DNA of 64,000 nucleotides. Source: Harryflintia acetispora. Lineage in GTDB: Bacteria > Bacillota > Clostridia > Oscillospirales > Ruminococcaceae. Both the position numbers and the translations under genes were made by a program. Where the stretch lies: the NCBI GenBank assembly GCA_004340125.1, contig SLUK01000001.1, positions 1 to 64,000 of the forward strand. The letters are read 5' to 3'. Under the pieces are notes generated by a model that was not told the DNA's origin, made no database searches, and worked only from the letters and a program-made list of their open reading frames with translations. Positions 57,639 to 64,000 of the stretch are shown here, in pieces (the first letter of the stretch is position 1; each line of letters begins with the position of its first letter).

Positions 57639-57941
57639 ATGAAAAGTGCGTTAGAAGAATTGGCCCACAGCAATTTTTTCTCCGAAAACTACAAATTTAA
57701 AGATGACTCCCTCTATGCGCATGCTTTTTTCAAAAACAATGAAAAGGAAAAGAAGCTGCGCGACCATCTGGACGAGGAGCAAATCCGGCTCCTGAACGAG
57801 TATTGTGACACGCAAAGCGATCTCGAAGAGCTGGATGACACGGACAATTTTATCTATGGCTTCACCTTCGGCGTGCGCATGATGATCGAGGTGTTCCAGG
57901 ACAGCAGTCCCATCACCGGCGCAAGGATTCTGGACGATTAG
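57639..57941 (+). CDS. DUF6809-like small protein, copy 2
   Basis: A 100-aa protein: MKSALEELAHSNFFSENYKF, a charged middle (KNNEKEKKLRDHLDEEQIRLLNEYCDTQ) and DTDNFIYGFTFGVRMMIEVFQD. Same length and the same conserved positions as copy 1. ATG 57639 keeps the eight-base RBS spacing; an extra ATG directly precedes it. Function unknown; probably co-transcribed with the RHH gene and controlled by the intergenic structure. Confidence 0.7.
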   Translation: MKSALEELAHSNFFSENYKFKDDSLYAHAFFKNNEKEKKLRDHLDEEQIRLLNEYCDTQSDLEELDDTDNFIYGFTFGVRMMIEVFQDSSPITGARILDD

Positions 57942-57945
57942 CAAA

Positions 57946-57975
57946 CAGCCGCTGCGGGAGCTCCCGCAGCGGCTG
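57946..57975 (+). terminator. Palindromic terminator of module 2
   Basis: The same 30-nt perfect palindrome as at 37537, followed by AACTTTTC. Confidence 0.75.
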
Positions 57976-58006
57976 AACTTTTCTGCTGTTTGAAGAGATC
58001 GTTTTT

Positions 58007-58143
58007 GAGGGCACCCCCTCTTGGGGTTTCCCTCTCGAACCTCCACTGGAGGTTCGATTCACCCTCCCCGCGCTTCGCTGGCGCTGAAGGTCGCGGGCTC
58101 TGCCCGCACCCGCCAAGAGGGCGTCGCCCCCTTGGAACCCTCT
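58007..58143 (+). repeat. Family A multi-hairpin interspersed repeat (copy 5)
   Basis: Differs from copy 3 by only about two bases over 137 nt by eye; follows module 2 at the same distance as copy 3 follows module 1. Confidence 0.8.
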
Positions 58144-58149
58144 TATTCA

Positions 58150-58290
58150 GGACGCGGGCTGAATATTGCCGCCTTGTAAAGGAGTCCTTTCGCGAATTGG
58201 GAGCGGCACCCTGCCGCCGCGGGCTGAGCACAGCTGCCTCGCACGCTAGTCCTTTCGCGTATAGGGGGTGGCGGCTCGCCACCGCCGCCG
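58150..58290 (+). repeat. Family B repeat, two tandem units abutting the lipoprotein gene
   Basis: Units starting GCGGGCTGAATATTG and GCGGGCTGAGCACAG, each ending CTTTCGCG plus AATTGGG or TATAGGG and a GC-rich hairpin; the last hairpin touches the stop codon of the lipoprotein gene. Confidence 0.75.
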
Positions 58291-58291
58291 C

Positions 58292-59347
58292 TTATTCCTC
58301 GGGCTCGTCAAACTTGAGCTTTTCGGGCGTGTAGCGCTTGATGGCCGCATCGTTGAAGGTCACCTGCACGTCCTTCGACTGCTCGAGCAGGTACTCGTCA
58401 AACTCGTCCTTCTTCATCTCCTGCAGCAACTTGGCGTGGTTGCCTTCAAAGTCGGAGCGGTCGTCCGCCAGCGGATCGACCTTCACCGCCACATAATAGG
58501 AGGTGCTGTCCGAAAAGAGCTTTACCTCGCCGATGGGTGCGGAGAACATCTCCTTCACGAAGTCGGAGGAGGGGGAAAGCGAGGTCTCCTTGATGATGGC
58601 GTCGTGCATGCCGGGGGTGTGCTCGTGGGGCGCGGTGCCGCCGTTTTGCTCGGTCTCGTACTCGGCGATCAGGTCGTTCATGTCCTCGCCCGCCTTGGCC
58701 CGCTCAAAGTAGGAATTGGCCTTTTCCTCGACCTTGGCTTTCTCCTCGTCCGGGAGCATCTCCATCTTGCTCTGGTCGAAGAACGCGAAGGGGATATACC
58801 GCACGCGCGCACGGGTGGAGACATAGTAGTCCTCGATCTCGCTGTCGCCGACGGTGCGCTCGCCGCCCTCGCCGTATAAATCGAAGAAGAGCATGTCCGA
58901 TTTGTAGAGATTCTGGTTGAGCGTCGAGACCGCCTGCTTGGAAATCCCGTTTCTCTCGTAGAATTCCTGCGAATACTCCCAGAGGTAGTCAGTGTTCTTG
59001 ACGATATTCTGCTCGGTGTCCTCGCTGAAGGTGAGCCCCTTCTCATTAAAGAGCTTTTCGATGGTGTAGAACTGCTTGACGTATTCCACAGCCCGCTCGG
59101 TGATGAACTGGCTGCCGGTTTTCCCGTCGATCTGCGCCTTCATCACATCCTTGGGAGAGGTGACCCCGTCGGGCGCCTTGTCGAGCGCATCGTAATACGC
59201 GTCGATCTCGGAAAGGATGTACACCCCGGCGCTCATTTTGTTGCCCTCATGCTCCGCGACCCAGCTGGTATCCGCCCCGCAGGCCGCCAGGGAAAAGACC
59301 ATGGCCGCACTCATCAGCAGGGCTGCCGCCCTGGTTTTACACTTCAT
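58292..59347 (-). CDS. SurA/PrsA-like peptidyl-prolyl isomerase lipoprotein
   Basis: A 351-aa exported lipoprotein: signal KCKTRAAALLMSAAMVFSLAAC with lipobox LAAC (Cys near residue 23), a SurA-N-like helical region (residues 30-150) and a region resembling a parvulin fold (about 165-310; RARVRYIPFAFFDQSKMEM, AKAGEDMNDLIAEYETEQNGG). It likely helps fold exported proteins outside the membrane. AGGAGG ten bases before ATG. The parvulin core is weakly conserved, so enzymatic activity is uncertain. Confidence 0.75.
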   Translation of the reverse strand: MKCKTRAAALLMSAAMVFSLAACGADTSWVAEHEGNKMSAGVYILSEIDAYYDALDKAPDGVTSPKDVMKAQIDGKTGSQFITERAVEYVKQFYTIEKLFNEKGLTFSEDTEQNIVKNTDYLWEYSQEFYERNGISKQAVSTLNQNLYKSDMLFFDLYGEGGERTVGDSEIEDYYVSTRARVRYIPFAFFDQSKMEMLPDEEKAKVEEKANSYFERAKAGEDMNDLIAEYETEQNGGTAPHEHTPGMHDAIIKETSLSPSSDFVKEMFSAPIGEVKLFSDSTSYYVAVKVDPLADDRSDFEGNHAKLLQEMKKDEFDEYLLEQSKDVQVTFNDAAIKRYTPEKLKFDEPEE

Positions 59348-59444
59348 ATAAAACTGTCCTCCTAATCGTGATGGTAACTGATTTATTATACACCGTAACA
59401 TCCCGGCTGTCTACCACATTTTGTGAACAAACCCCTTATCTCCC

Positions 59445-59473
59445 TTGACTTCGCCAAGCCTTATCGGTATAAT
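59445..59473 (+). promoter_or_regulatory. Promoter of tRNA-Thr
   Basis: TTGACT (59445-59450), exact 17-nt spacer, TATAAT (59468-59473), 32 nt before the tRNA. Confidence 0.85.
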
Positions 59474-59505
59474 AGTATCGGCAGTTTTGTAGGGAAACAT
59501 ACCAT

Positions 59506-59580
59506 GCTACTGTGGCTCAATGGCAGAGCAGCTCACTCGTAATGAGCAGGTTGTCGGTTCGATTCCGACCAGTAGCTCCA
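59506..59580 (+). tRNA. tRNA-Thr (anticodon CGT)
   Basis: Acceptor GCTACTG/CAGTAGC, D-arm GCTC/GAGC, anticodon stem GCTCA/TGAGC with loop CTCGTAA (anticodon CGT, reads ACG), T-arm GTCGG/CCGAC with TTCGATT loop, discriminator T and encoded CCA. Confidence 0.95.
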
Positions 59581-59603
59581 GCGGCGGGCCGCCGCACCCG
59601 ATT

Positions 59604-59640
59604 CGCGCTCCTCACGAAAGTGGGGAGCGCGATTTGTTTG
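59604..59640 (+). terminator. Terminator of tRNA-Thr
   Basis: CGCGCTCCTCAC, GAAA loop, GTGGGGAGCGCG, then ATTTGTTTG. The sequence resembles the hairpin at 36800 including the following GCACGCGC. A GCGGC/GCCGC hairpin (59581-59595) lies between tRNA and terminator. Confidence 0.8.
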
Positions 59641-59662
59641 GCACGCGCCTCGACCGGTGCAG

Positions 59663-59995
59663 CTACTCCTTTGGCTCCTTGCTTTTATAGCCTTCGCCCC
59701 AGCGATACATCGCGTCCAAAATCGGCTTGAGGCTATAGCCGGTCTCGGTCAGGGTGTACTCCACCCGCGGCGGCACCTCGGCGTAGACCTTGCGGGTGAG
59801 CAGTCCGCTTTGCTCCATCTCGCGCAGCTGGGCGGTCAGCACCTTCTGGGTCACATGGCCGATGGATTTGCGCAGCTCCCCGAAGCGCTTGGTCCCCGCC
59901 AACAAATCGCGCAGGATCAGCACCTTCCACTTGTCGCCGATCAGCGTCAGGGTGGTTTCCACCGGGCAGGCGGGCAGGTCCCTGGTCTCGGGCAT
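59663..59995 (-). CDS. HxlR family transcriptional regulator
   Basis: A 110-aa winged-helix regulator: CPVETTLTLIGDKWKVLILRDLLAGTKRFGELRKSIGHVTQKVLTAQLREMEQSGLLTRKVYAEVPPRVEYTLTETGYSLKPILDAM covers the whole HxlR domain, with the redox-sensing Cys near residue 10. Family members sense electrophiles or redox state. It diverges from a flavin-binding protein gene. A palindromic operator candidate lies between them at 60096-60127. AAGGAGG upstream. Confidence 0.93.
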   Translation of the reverse strand: MPETRDLPACPVETTLTLIGDKWKVLILRDLLAGTKRFGELRKSIGHVTQKVLTAQLREMEQSGLLTRKVYAEVPPRVEYTLTETGYSLKPILDAMYRWGEGYKSKEPKE

Positions 59996-60095
59996 GGCAG
60001 CCTCCTCCTTTTATTTCAGATAGCCCCATTATAGCTGGGATGGCCTTCCGATGCAAGCCGCAATCCCTGTAAACATCCAACGGTATCTTTTGGGT

Positions 60096-60127
60096 AACTA
60101 TCGCACAAAAAAGTGCTTACTTTACAA
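60096..60127. promoter_or_regulatory. Candidate HxlR operator
   Basis: Imperfect inverted repeat GTAACTATCGCAC / GTGCTTACTTTAC (9 of 13 matching) around AAAAAA, in the divergent gap between hxlR-like and flavoprotein genes; TACAAT (60124-60129) overlaps its right arm. Confidence 0.55.
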
Positions 60128-60201
60128 TTCGGCCCCGGCGCATTACCATAAGGGTGTAGAGAGGCGGCGCCTCACACACATGCCGAATTGGAGGTAACAT
60201 C

Positions 60202-60603
60202 ATGAACGAAGTCATCAAATTTTTAACCGATAACCCGGTCCAGTACCTGGCCACCGTCGGCCGGGACGGCAAGGCCAAGTGCCGCCCCTTCATGTTCGCG
60301 GGCGAGCAGGACGGAAAGCTGTGGTTCTGCACCAACAACCAAAAGGACGTATACAAGGATATGCAGCAGAACCCTTACGTCGAGGTCTCGGTCTCCAGCC
60401 CGGCCTTCGCCTGGATCCGCCTCGCCGGCAAGGCGGTGTTCCAGAACAACCGCGCCGTCAAGGAGATGTGCCTGCAAAACCCCATCGTCAAAGGGCAGTA
60501 CGGCGAGGCCCAAAACCCCATCTTCGAGGTGTTCTATCTCGAGGGCGCCCACGCCGTCATCGCCGACTTTTCCGGCGAGCCGCCCAAGGAATACGACCTG
60601 TAA
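60202..60603 (+). CDS. Pyridoxamine 5'-phosphate oxidase-like flavin-binding protein
   Basis: A 133-aa split-barrel protein: VQYLATVGRDGKAKCRPFMFAGEQDGKLWFCTNNQKDVYKDMQQNPYVEVSVSSPAFAWIRLAGKAVF, the typical FMN-binding half of the PNPOx-like superfamily. Function probably flavin-dependent reduction of a small molecule. Divergent from the HxlR regulator, which is likely to control it. Good RBS GGAGG six bases before ATG. Confidence 0.9.
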   Translation: MNEVIKFLTDNPVQYLATVGRDGKAKCRPFMFAGEQDGKLWFCTNNQKDVYKDMQQNPYVEVSVSSPAFAWIRLAGKAVFQNNRAVKEMCLQNPIVKGQYGEAQNPIFEVFYLEGAHAVIADFSGEPPKEYDL

Positions 60604-60696
60604 AACCTCCCGATCCAAGACTGACAGCCCGCCGGCCGCCCCGGGGGCTGTCGGTTTTTCCGGCGGGCCTATTTTATTAGGAGGGTGTGTGATAAA

Positions 60697-61320
60697 ATGA
60701 CAGCAAGGGACTATTTGCAGATTTTGCAGCGCGACATCCATTCCACCGTCTGCGCGACGGTGGACGGGGAGGGCCTGCCCTGTACCTGCGTCATCGACAT
60801 GATGCTCTCGGACGAAAGCGGCCTCTATTTTCTCACCGCGCGGGGCAAGTCCTTTTACCGGCGGCTGACGGCAAATCCTTATGTGGCGGTCAGCGGGATG
60901 AAGGGATCGGGCACCCTCTCCACCCTGGCCGTCTCGGTGCGGGGCGCGGTGAAAAACATCGGCCGGGAGAAGCTGGACGAAATTTTTCATGAGAACCCCT
61001 ACATGGCGAAAATCTATCCCAGCGAAGAGAGCCGCCGGGCGCTGGAGGTGTTCCATCTCTATCGCGGCGAGGGCGAATACTTCGACCTCTCCCAGCTGCC
61101 GCCTCTGCGGGAAGCCTTTTCCTTCGGCGGGCAGCAGACGAGCGGCAGCGGCTACCGGATCGACCCGCAGCGGTGCATCGGCTGTGGGGCCTGCCGGGAA
61201 ATCTGCCCCGTCGGCTGCATTCGGGACGCCCTGCCCCGCGCCATCGACCCCAGCCACTGCATCCACTGCGGCAACTGCGCCGAGGTCTGCCCGGTGCGGG
61301 CGGTCGAGCGGCTGGGATAA
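60697..61320 (+). CDS. Flavin-binding (PNPOx-like) domain fused to two 4Fe-4S ferredoxin motifs
   Basis: A 207-aa protein. Residues 1-135 are a split-barrel flavin domain (RDIHSTVCATVDGEGLPCTCVIDMMLSDESGLYFLTARGKSFYRRL). Residues 155-205 hold two clusters: CIGCGACREICPVGCI and CIHCGNCAEVCPVRAV. It would pass electrons between a flavin and ferredoxin. ATG 60697 has AGGAGG 12 bases before it. It lies 56 nt upstream of the macrodomain gene, in the same direction, and may be part of that unit. Confidence 0.9.
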   Translation: MTARDYLQILQRDIHSTVCATVDGEGLPCTCVIDMMLSDESGLYFLTARGKSFYRRLTANPYVAVSGMKGSGTLSTLAVSVRGAVKNIGREKLDEIFHENPYMAKIYPSEESRRALEVFHLYRGEGEYFDLSQLPPLREAFSFGGQQTSGSGYRIDPQRCIGCGACREICPVGCIRDALPRAIDPSHCIHCGNCAEVCPVRAVERLG

Positions 61321-61376
61321 CCCGCAGTTTTTCGCGGAGAACCAGTGTGAAGCGTCCGGAAAGGAATGGTCATGCT

Positions 61377-62192
61377 ATGGACCGATTGGAACAGATCCGT
61401 TATTTGATCGACATCCTGCTCTTCGAGCTGCCGCAATACCGCGAGCAGGCGGCCCGCCGCTCGCAGGACGAAGATTCCCAGCGCCGCTTGCTGCGCGGCC
61501 TGATGAACCTGCGCCCCCCGCTGCCGCTGCGCGGCGACTTTCTGGCGGTGCAGGACCAGCTGCTTATCGCGGAGCGCCAGGCGCGCGGGGTGGTGGAAGC
61601 CGACGCTCTGCCCGCCTGCGCGCGCGGCCCCCGGATGTCCCTCTGGCAGGGGGACATCACCCGCCTTGGGGCCGACGCCATCGTCAACGCGGCCAACAGC
61701 GCCCTGCTGGGCTGCTTTGTTCCCTGCCACGGGTGCATTGACAACGCCATCCACTCGGCGGCAGGGCTCCAGCTGCGCGACGAATGCAGCCGGATCATGG
61801 CCGCCCAGGGACATCCCGAGCCCACCGGACGCGCCAAGCTGACGGCGGGCTACAACCTCCCTGCCCAGCATGTCCTGCACACTGTCGGGCCGATCGTACG
61901 CGGCCCGCTGCGGCAGGAGGACTGCGAGCTGCTCGCTTCCTGCTACCGCGCCTGCCTCTCCCTCGCGGCGGAGCACGGCCTCTCGAGCGTGGCGTTCTGC
62001 TGCATTTCCACCGGGGAGTTCCATTTCCCAAACGACAAAGCCGCCGCCATCGCCGTCGAAACCGTGGAAGGGTTCCTGCGGCAGACCGGCAGCGACCTGA
62101 AGGTGATTTTCAATGTTTTCAAAGATGAAGATTACGCCCTCTACCGCGCCCTGCTCGGAGCAGATCGAGCGTCTTCGCGCAGCGATCCGTGA
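61377..62192 (+). CDS. Macrodomain protein-ADP-ribose hydrolase of the SirTM-linked type
   Basis: A 271-aa protein: an N-terminal helical extension (DRLEQIRYLIDILLFELPQYREQAARRSQDE, then about 60 residues) followed by a macrodomain (about 88-265): LWQGDITRLGADAIVNAANSALLGCFVPCHGCIDNAIHSAAGLQLRDEC and VAFCCISTGEFHFPNDKAAAIAVETV. This is the layout described for macrodomains encoded with SirTM sirtuins (zinc-binding type), which remove ADP-ribose. Its 3' end overlaps the sirtuin gene by 80 nt. Start at ATG 61377. Confidence 0.9.
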   Translation: MDRLEQIRYLIDILLFELPQYREQAARRSQDEDSQRRLLRGLMNLRPPLPLRGDFLAVQDQLLIAERQARGVVEADALPACARGPRMSLWQGDITRLGADAIVNAANSALLGCFVPCHGCIDNAIHSAAGLQLRDECSRIMAAQGHPEPTGRAKLTAGYNLPAQHVLHTVGPIVRGPLRQEDCELLASCYRACLSLAAEHGLSSVAFCCISTGEFHFPNDKAAAIAVETVEGFLRQTGSDLKVIFNVFKDEDYALYRALLGADRASSRSDP

Positions 62193-62979
62193 GGCGCAGG
62201 CCATCGTCGTCGGCGCGGGCAGCGGGCTTTCGACCTCGGCGGGGCTTTGCTACAGCGGGCCGCGCTTTGAGGAGCACTTTGGCGATTTCATCGCGCGGTA
62301 CCATTACTCCGACATGTACTCGGCGGGCTTCTACCCCTATGGGACCCCCGAGGAATACTGGGCCTACTGGAGCCGCCACATCTATTACAACCGCTATGAA
62401 GCGCCGGTGGGCGAGCCATATCACAAGCTGCTCCGGCTGCTCGAGGGGCGGGACTATTTTGTCATCACCACCAACGTGGACCACTGCTTCCAGCGCGCCG
62501 GGTTTGACAAGCAGCGCCTGTTCTACACCCAGGGGGACTACGGGCTCTGGCAGTGCTCCCTGCCCTGCCACCAGAAGACCTATGACAACGAGGAGGCGGT
62601 GCGCCGCATGCTCGCCGGGCAGCGGGACATGCGCATCCCATCCGAATTAATTCCCCGCTGTCCCGTCTGCGGGCGGCCGATGTCGATGAACCTGCGCTGC
62701 GACTTCACCTTTGTGGAGGACGCGGGATGGCACGCGGCCCATGGGCGGTACGAGGAATTTCTGCGCAGCAGGCAACAGGAGAAGCTACTTTATCTCGAGC
62801 TGGGAGTGGGCGGCAACACCCCGGGGATCATCAAATACCCCTTCTGGCAGCTGACCGCCCAAAATCCAAGCGCCGCCTACGCCTGCCTGAACCTCACCGA
62901 CGCCCAGGCGCCAAAGGAAATCCTGCCGCGCGCGATCTGCATCGAGCAGGACATCGGCGAGGTACTCTCGCTTTTATAG
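62113..62979 (+). CDS. SirTM-type (class M) sirtuin, protein ADP-ribosyltransferase-like
   Basis: A 288-aa Sir2-fold protein: GAGSGLSTSAGLCYSGPRFEEHFGDFIARYHYSDMYSAGFYPYGTPEEYWAYWSRHI, TTNVDHCFQRAGF, then YTQGDYGLWQC where the usual catalytic His-Gly pair is Gln-Gly, and a Zn-binding CPVCG...RC. These features fit SirTM enzymes, known to ADP-ribosylate rather than deacylate. The start lies inside the macrodomain gene (80-nt overlap), with AAGGTGA six bases before ATG. In known operons the target is a lipoylated GcvH-L, not seen here. Confidence 0.9.
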   Translation: MFSKMKITPSTAPCSEQIERLRAAIREAQAIVVGAGSGLSTSAGLCYSGPRFEEHFGDFIARYHYSDMYSAGFYPYGTPEEYWAYWSRHIYYNRYEAPVGEPYHKLLRLLEGRDYFVITTNVDHCFQRAGFDKQRLFYTQGDYGLWQCSLPCHQKTYDNEEAVRRMLAGQRDMRIPSELIPRCPVCGRPMSMNLRCDFTFVEDAGWHAAHGRYEEFLRSRQQEKLLYLELGVGGNTPGIIKYPFWQLTAQNPSAAYACLNLTDAQAPKEILPRAICIEQDIGEVLSLL

Positions 62980-62983
62980 CCTC

Positions 62984-63808
62984 TCAGGCCTGACAGCGCG
63001 GACAGTAGCAGCTGCTGCGCCCCGAGAGGATGATCCGCTCGATGGGCGCGCCGCAGCGGGGGCAGGGCTGCCCCTGCCGGCCGTACATGGCGAAGGAGGG
63101 CCCATCGCGGTACTCCCTGCCCTGTAAGGCCAGGTACTGCTCCGGCGTTATCCGGTCGTTTTCGATCCCCTGGCGCAGGATATGGGGGATCGCTTTCTCC
63201 AGCCGCCGCCACTCCTCCTGACCGAGCGTACATGCCGCGCGGGTGGGGAGAATCCCTGCGGCGAAGAGGATTTCGTCGGCGTAGATGTTGCCGATCCCCG
63301 CCACCACGCCCTGGTCGAGCAGGCATTCCTTGATCGCCCGGCGGCGGGTTTGCAGCGCCTCTTGCAGGTAGCCGGCGCAAAACGCCGGGCCGAAGGGTTC
63401 GGGTCCAAGCCTTTCGATCCCGCTGTAGCTGTCCTCTTCCCCGGACTCGAGCAGCCAGAAGCGCCCAAAGCGCCGCACGTCGATGTAGCGCAGCTCCCCG
63501 CCGCCCTCCAGCCCGAGCACCAGGTGGGTGTGCTTCTCTTTCGGATAATCGGACGGGGTCGCCAGCAGTTGGCCGGTCATGCGCAGGTGGAGGATCAGCC
63601 TGCCGCCGCCCTCCAGCTCGAACAGCAAAAACTTCCCCCGGCGATCCATCCCCATAATTTTCTTCCCGGTCAGCACGTCGGTAAACCGCCGCGCGCCGGG
63701 ATGGGCCACCACCTCGGGCCGGACGAGCTGTACCGCCGCAATGCGGCGGCCGCACAGCTGCGGCGCGAGGATTCTTTTTATGGTTTCAACCTCAGGCAGT
63801 TCCGGCAT
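62984..63808 (-). CDS. mutM: Formamidopyrimidine-DNA glycosylase
   Basis: A 274-aa base-excision enzyme. PELPEVETIKRILAP at the N-terminus with catalytic Pro2 and Glu3, then FELEGGGRLILHLRMTGQLL, HLVLGLEGGGELRYIDVRRFGR, LDQGVVAGIGNIYADEILFAAGI, and zinc finger CPRCGAPIERIILSGRSSCYCPRC. It removes oxidised purines (8-oxoG). Converges with the sirtuin gene. Divergent from dcd. Confidence 0.96.
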   Translation of the reverse strand: MPELPEVETIKRILAPQLCGRRIAAVQLVRPEVVAHPGARRFTDVLTGKKIMGMDRRGKFLLFELEGGGRLILHLRMTGQLLATPSDYPKEKHTHLVLGLEGGGELRYIDVRRFGRFWLLESGEEDSYSGIERLGPEPFGPAFCAGYLQEALQTRRRAIKECLLDQGVVAGIGNIYADEILFAAGILPTRAACTLGQEEWRRLEKAIPHILRQGIENDRITPEQYLALQGREYRDGPSFAMYGRQGQPCPRCGAPIERIILSGRSSCYCPRCQA

Positions 63809-63894
63809 ATGAAACCCTTCCTTTCAAATGTTGTGGTTGGATCGCCTCCCATTGTGGTACAATAGCAGCAGAAAGCTGCAAAGGAGGACGCGAC

Positions 63895-64000
63895 ATGGTA
63901 CTGTCGGACGGCACCATCCGCTCGCTGCTGCAAAACGGGGAGCTCGGCATCTCCCCCCTGACGCCCGGCCAGGTCCAGCCCGCCAGCGTGGACATCCGGT
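63895..64000 (+). CDS. dcd: dCTP deaminase, 5' part only
   Basis: The first 35 codons are present: VLSDGTIRSLLQNGELGISPL, then QVQPASVDIR, which is the conserved start of dCTP deaminase (first step of dUMP supply). AAAGGAGG about seven bases before ATG; TACAAT (63859-63864) as likely -10. The gene is cut by the window edge. Confidence 0.85.
   Translation, partial: MVLSDGTIRSLLQNGELGISPLTPGQVQPASVDIR

Overview
The window looks like a chromosomal segment of a high-GC, anaerobic, spore-forming Firmicute of the Clostridia, probably Oscillospiraceae/Ruminococcaceae-like. The evidence is the SleB-type germination hydrolase, meso-diaminopimelate dehydrogenase, YceD-RpmF and GpsA-PlsY-Der neighbourhoods, Gram-positive style AGGAGG ribosome binding sites, frequent GTG/TTG starts, and ferredoxin/flavin redox proteins. 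This taxonomic guess is inference; no rRNA gene lies inside the window.

Left part (1-8.5 kb): two tandem consensus promoters and a leader on the minus strand, most likely those of an rRNA operon whose genes lie left of base 1; tRNA-Arg(CCG); a GNAT acetyltransferase; then a minus-strand catabolic cluster (MalY/PatB aminotransferase, two M20 amidohydrolases, Crp/Fnr regulator, enolase-superfamily enzyme, APC permease). From 8.6 to 16.6 kb there is a carbohydrate-uptake locus: lipoprotein binding protein, two LplB/LplC-type permeases, YesM/YesN-type two-component system and an HSL-type esterase, with a long hairpin between binding-protein and permease genes.

Middle (17-36.4 kb): MATE exporter, TraX-like protein, acetyltransferase, DUF4250, a PHP-UvrD fusion helicase, GrpB-like protein, a HisC-like aminotransferase behind a promoter-terminator leader, an esterase, an AI-2E family permease, convergent polyphosphate genes (PPK2-type Pap and Ppk1), DUF3592, DUF362-ferredoxin, VOC protein, HAD phosphatase and AzlCD exporter. 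Housekeeping genes follow at 37.9-43.2 kb (gpsA, plsY, der, DUF512 radical SAM, rpmF, yceD) and 49.8-54.9 kb (M18 aminopeptidase, lytic transglycosylase, coaE, TsaC/Sua5, prfA, DUF951). Right part: orphan ABC ATPase, ddh, SurA/PrsA-like lipoprotein, tRNA-Thr(CGT), HxlR regulator with a divergent flavoprotein, a flavin-ferredoxin fusion, an overlapping macrodomain/SirTM-type sirtuin pair, mutM and the start of dcd.

The most unusual material is intergenic. Two paralogous modules (36.8-37.6 kb and 57.2-58.0 kb) each contain a small ribbon-helix-helix gene under its own different palindromic operator, a nearly identical structured intergenic RNA that can sequester or free the next gene's ribosome binding site, a 100-aa DUF6809-like protein and an identical palindromic terminator. 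The non-coding parts are almost identical while the proteins are only about 40% identical or less. Around these modules and at 25.2-25.7 kb and 47.9-48.1 kb lie two families of GC-rich, multi-hairpin interspersed repeats, some expanded into tandem arrays.
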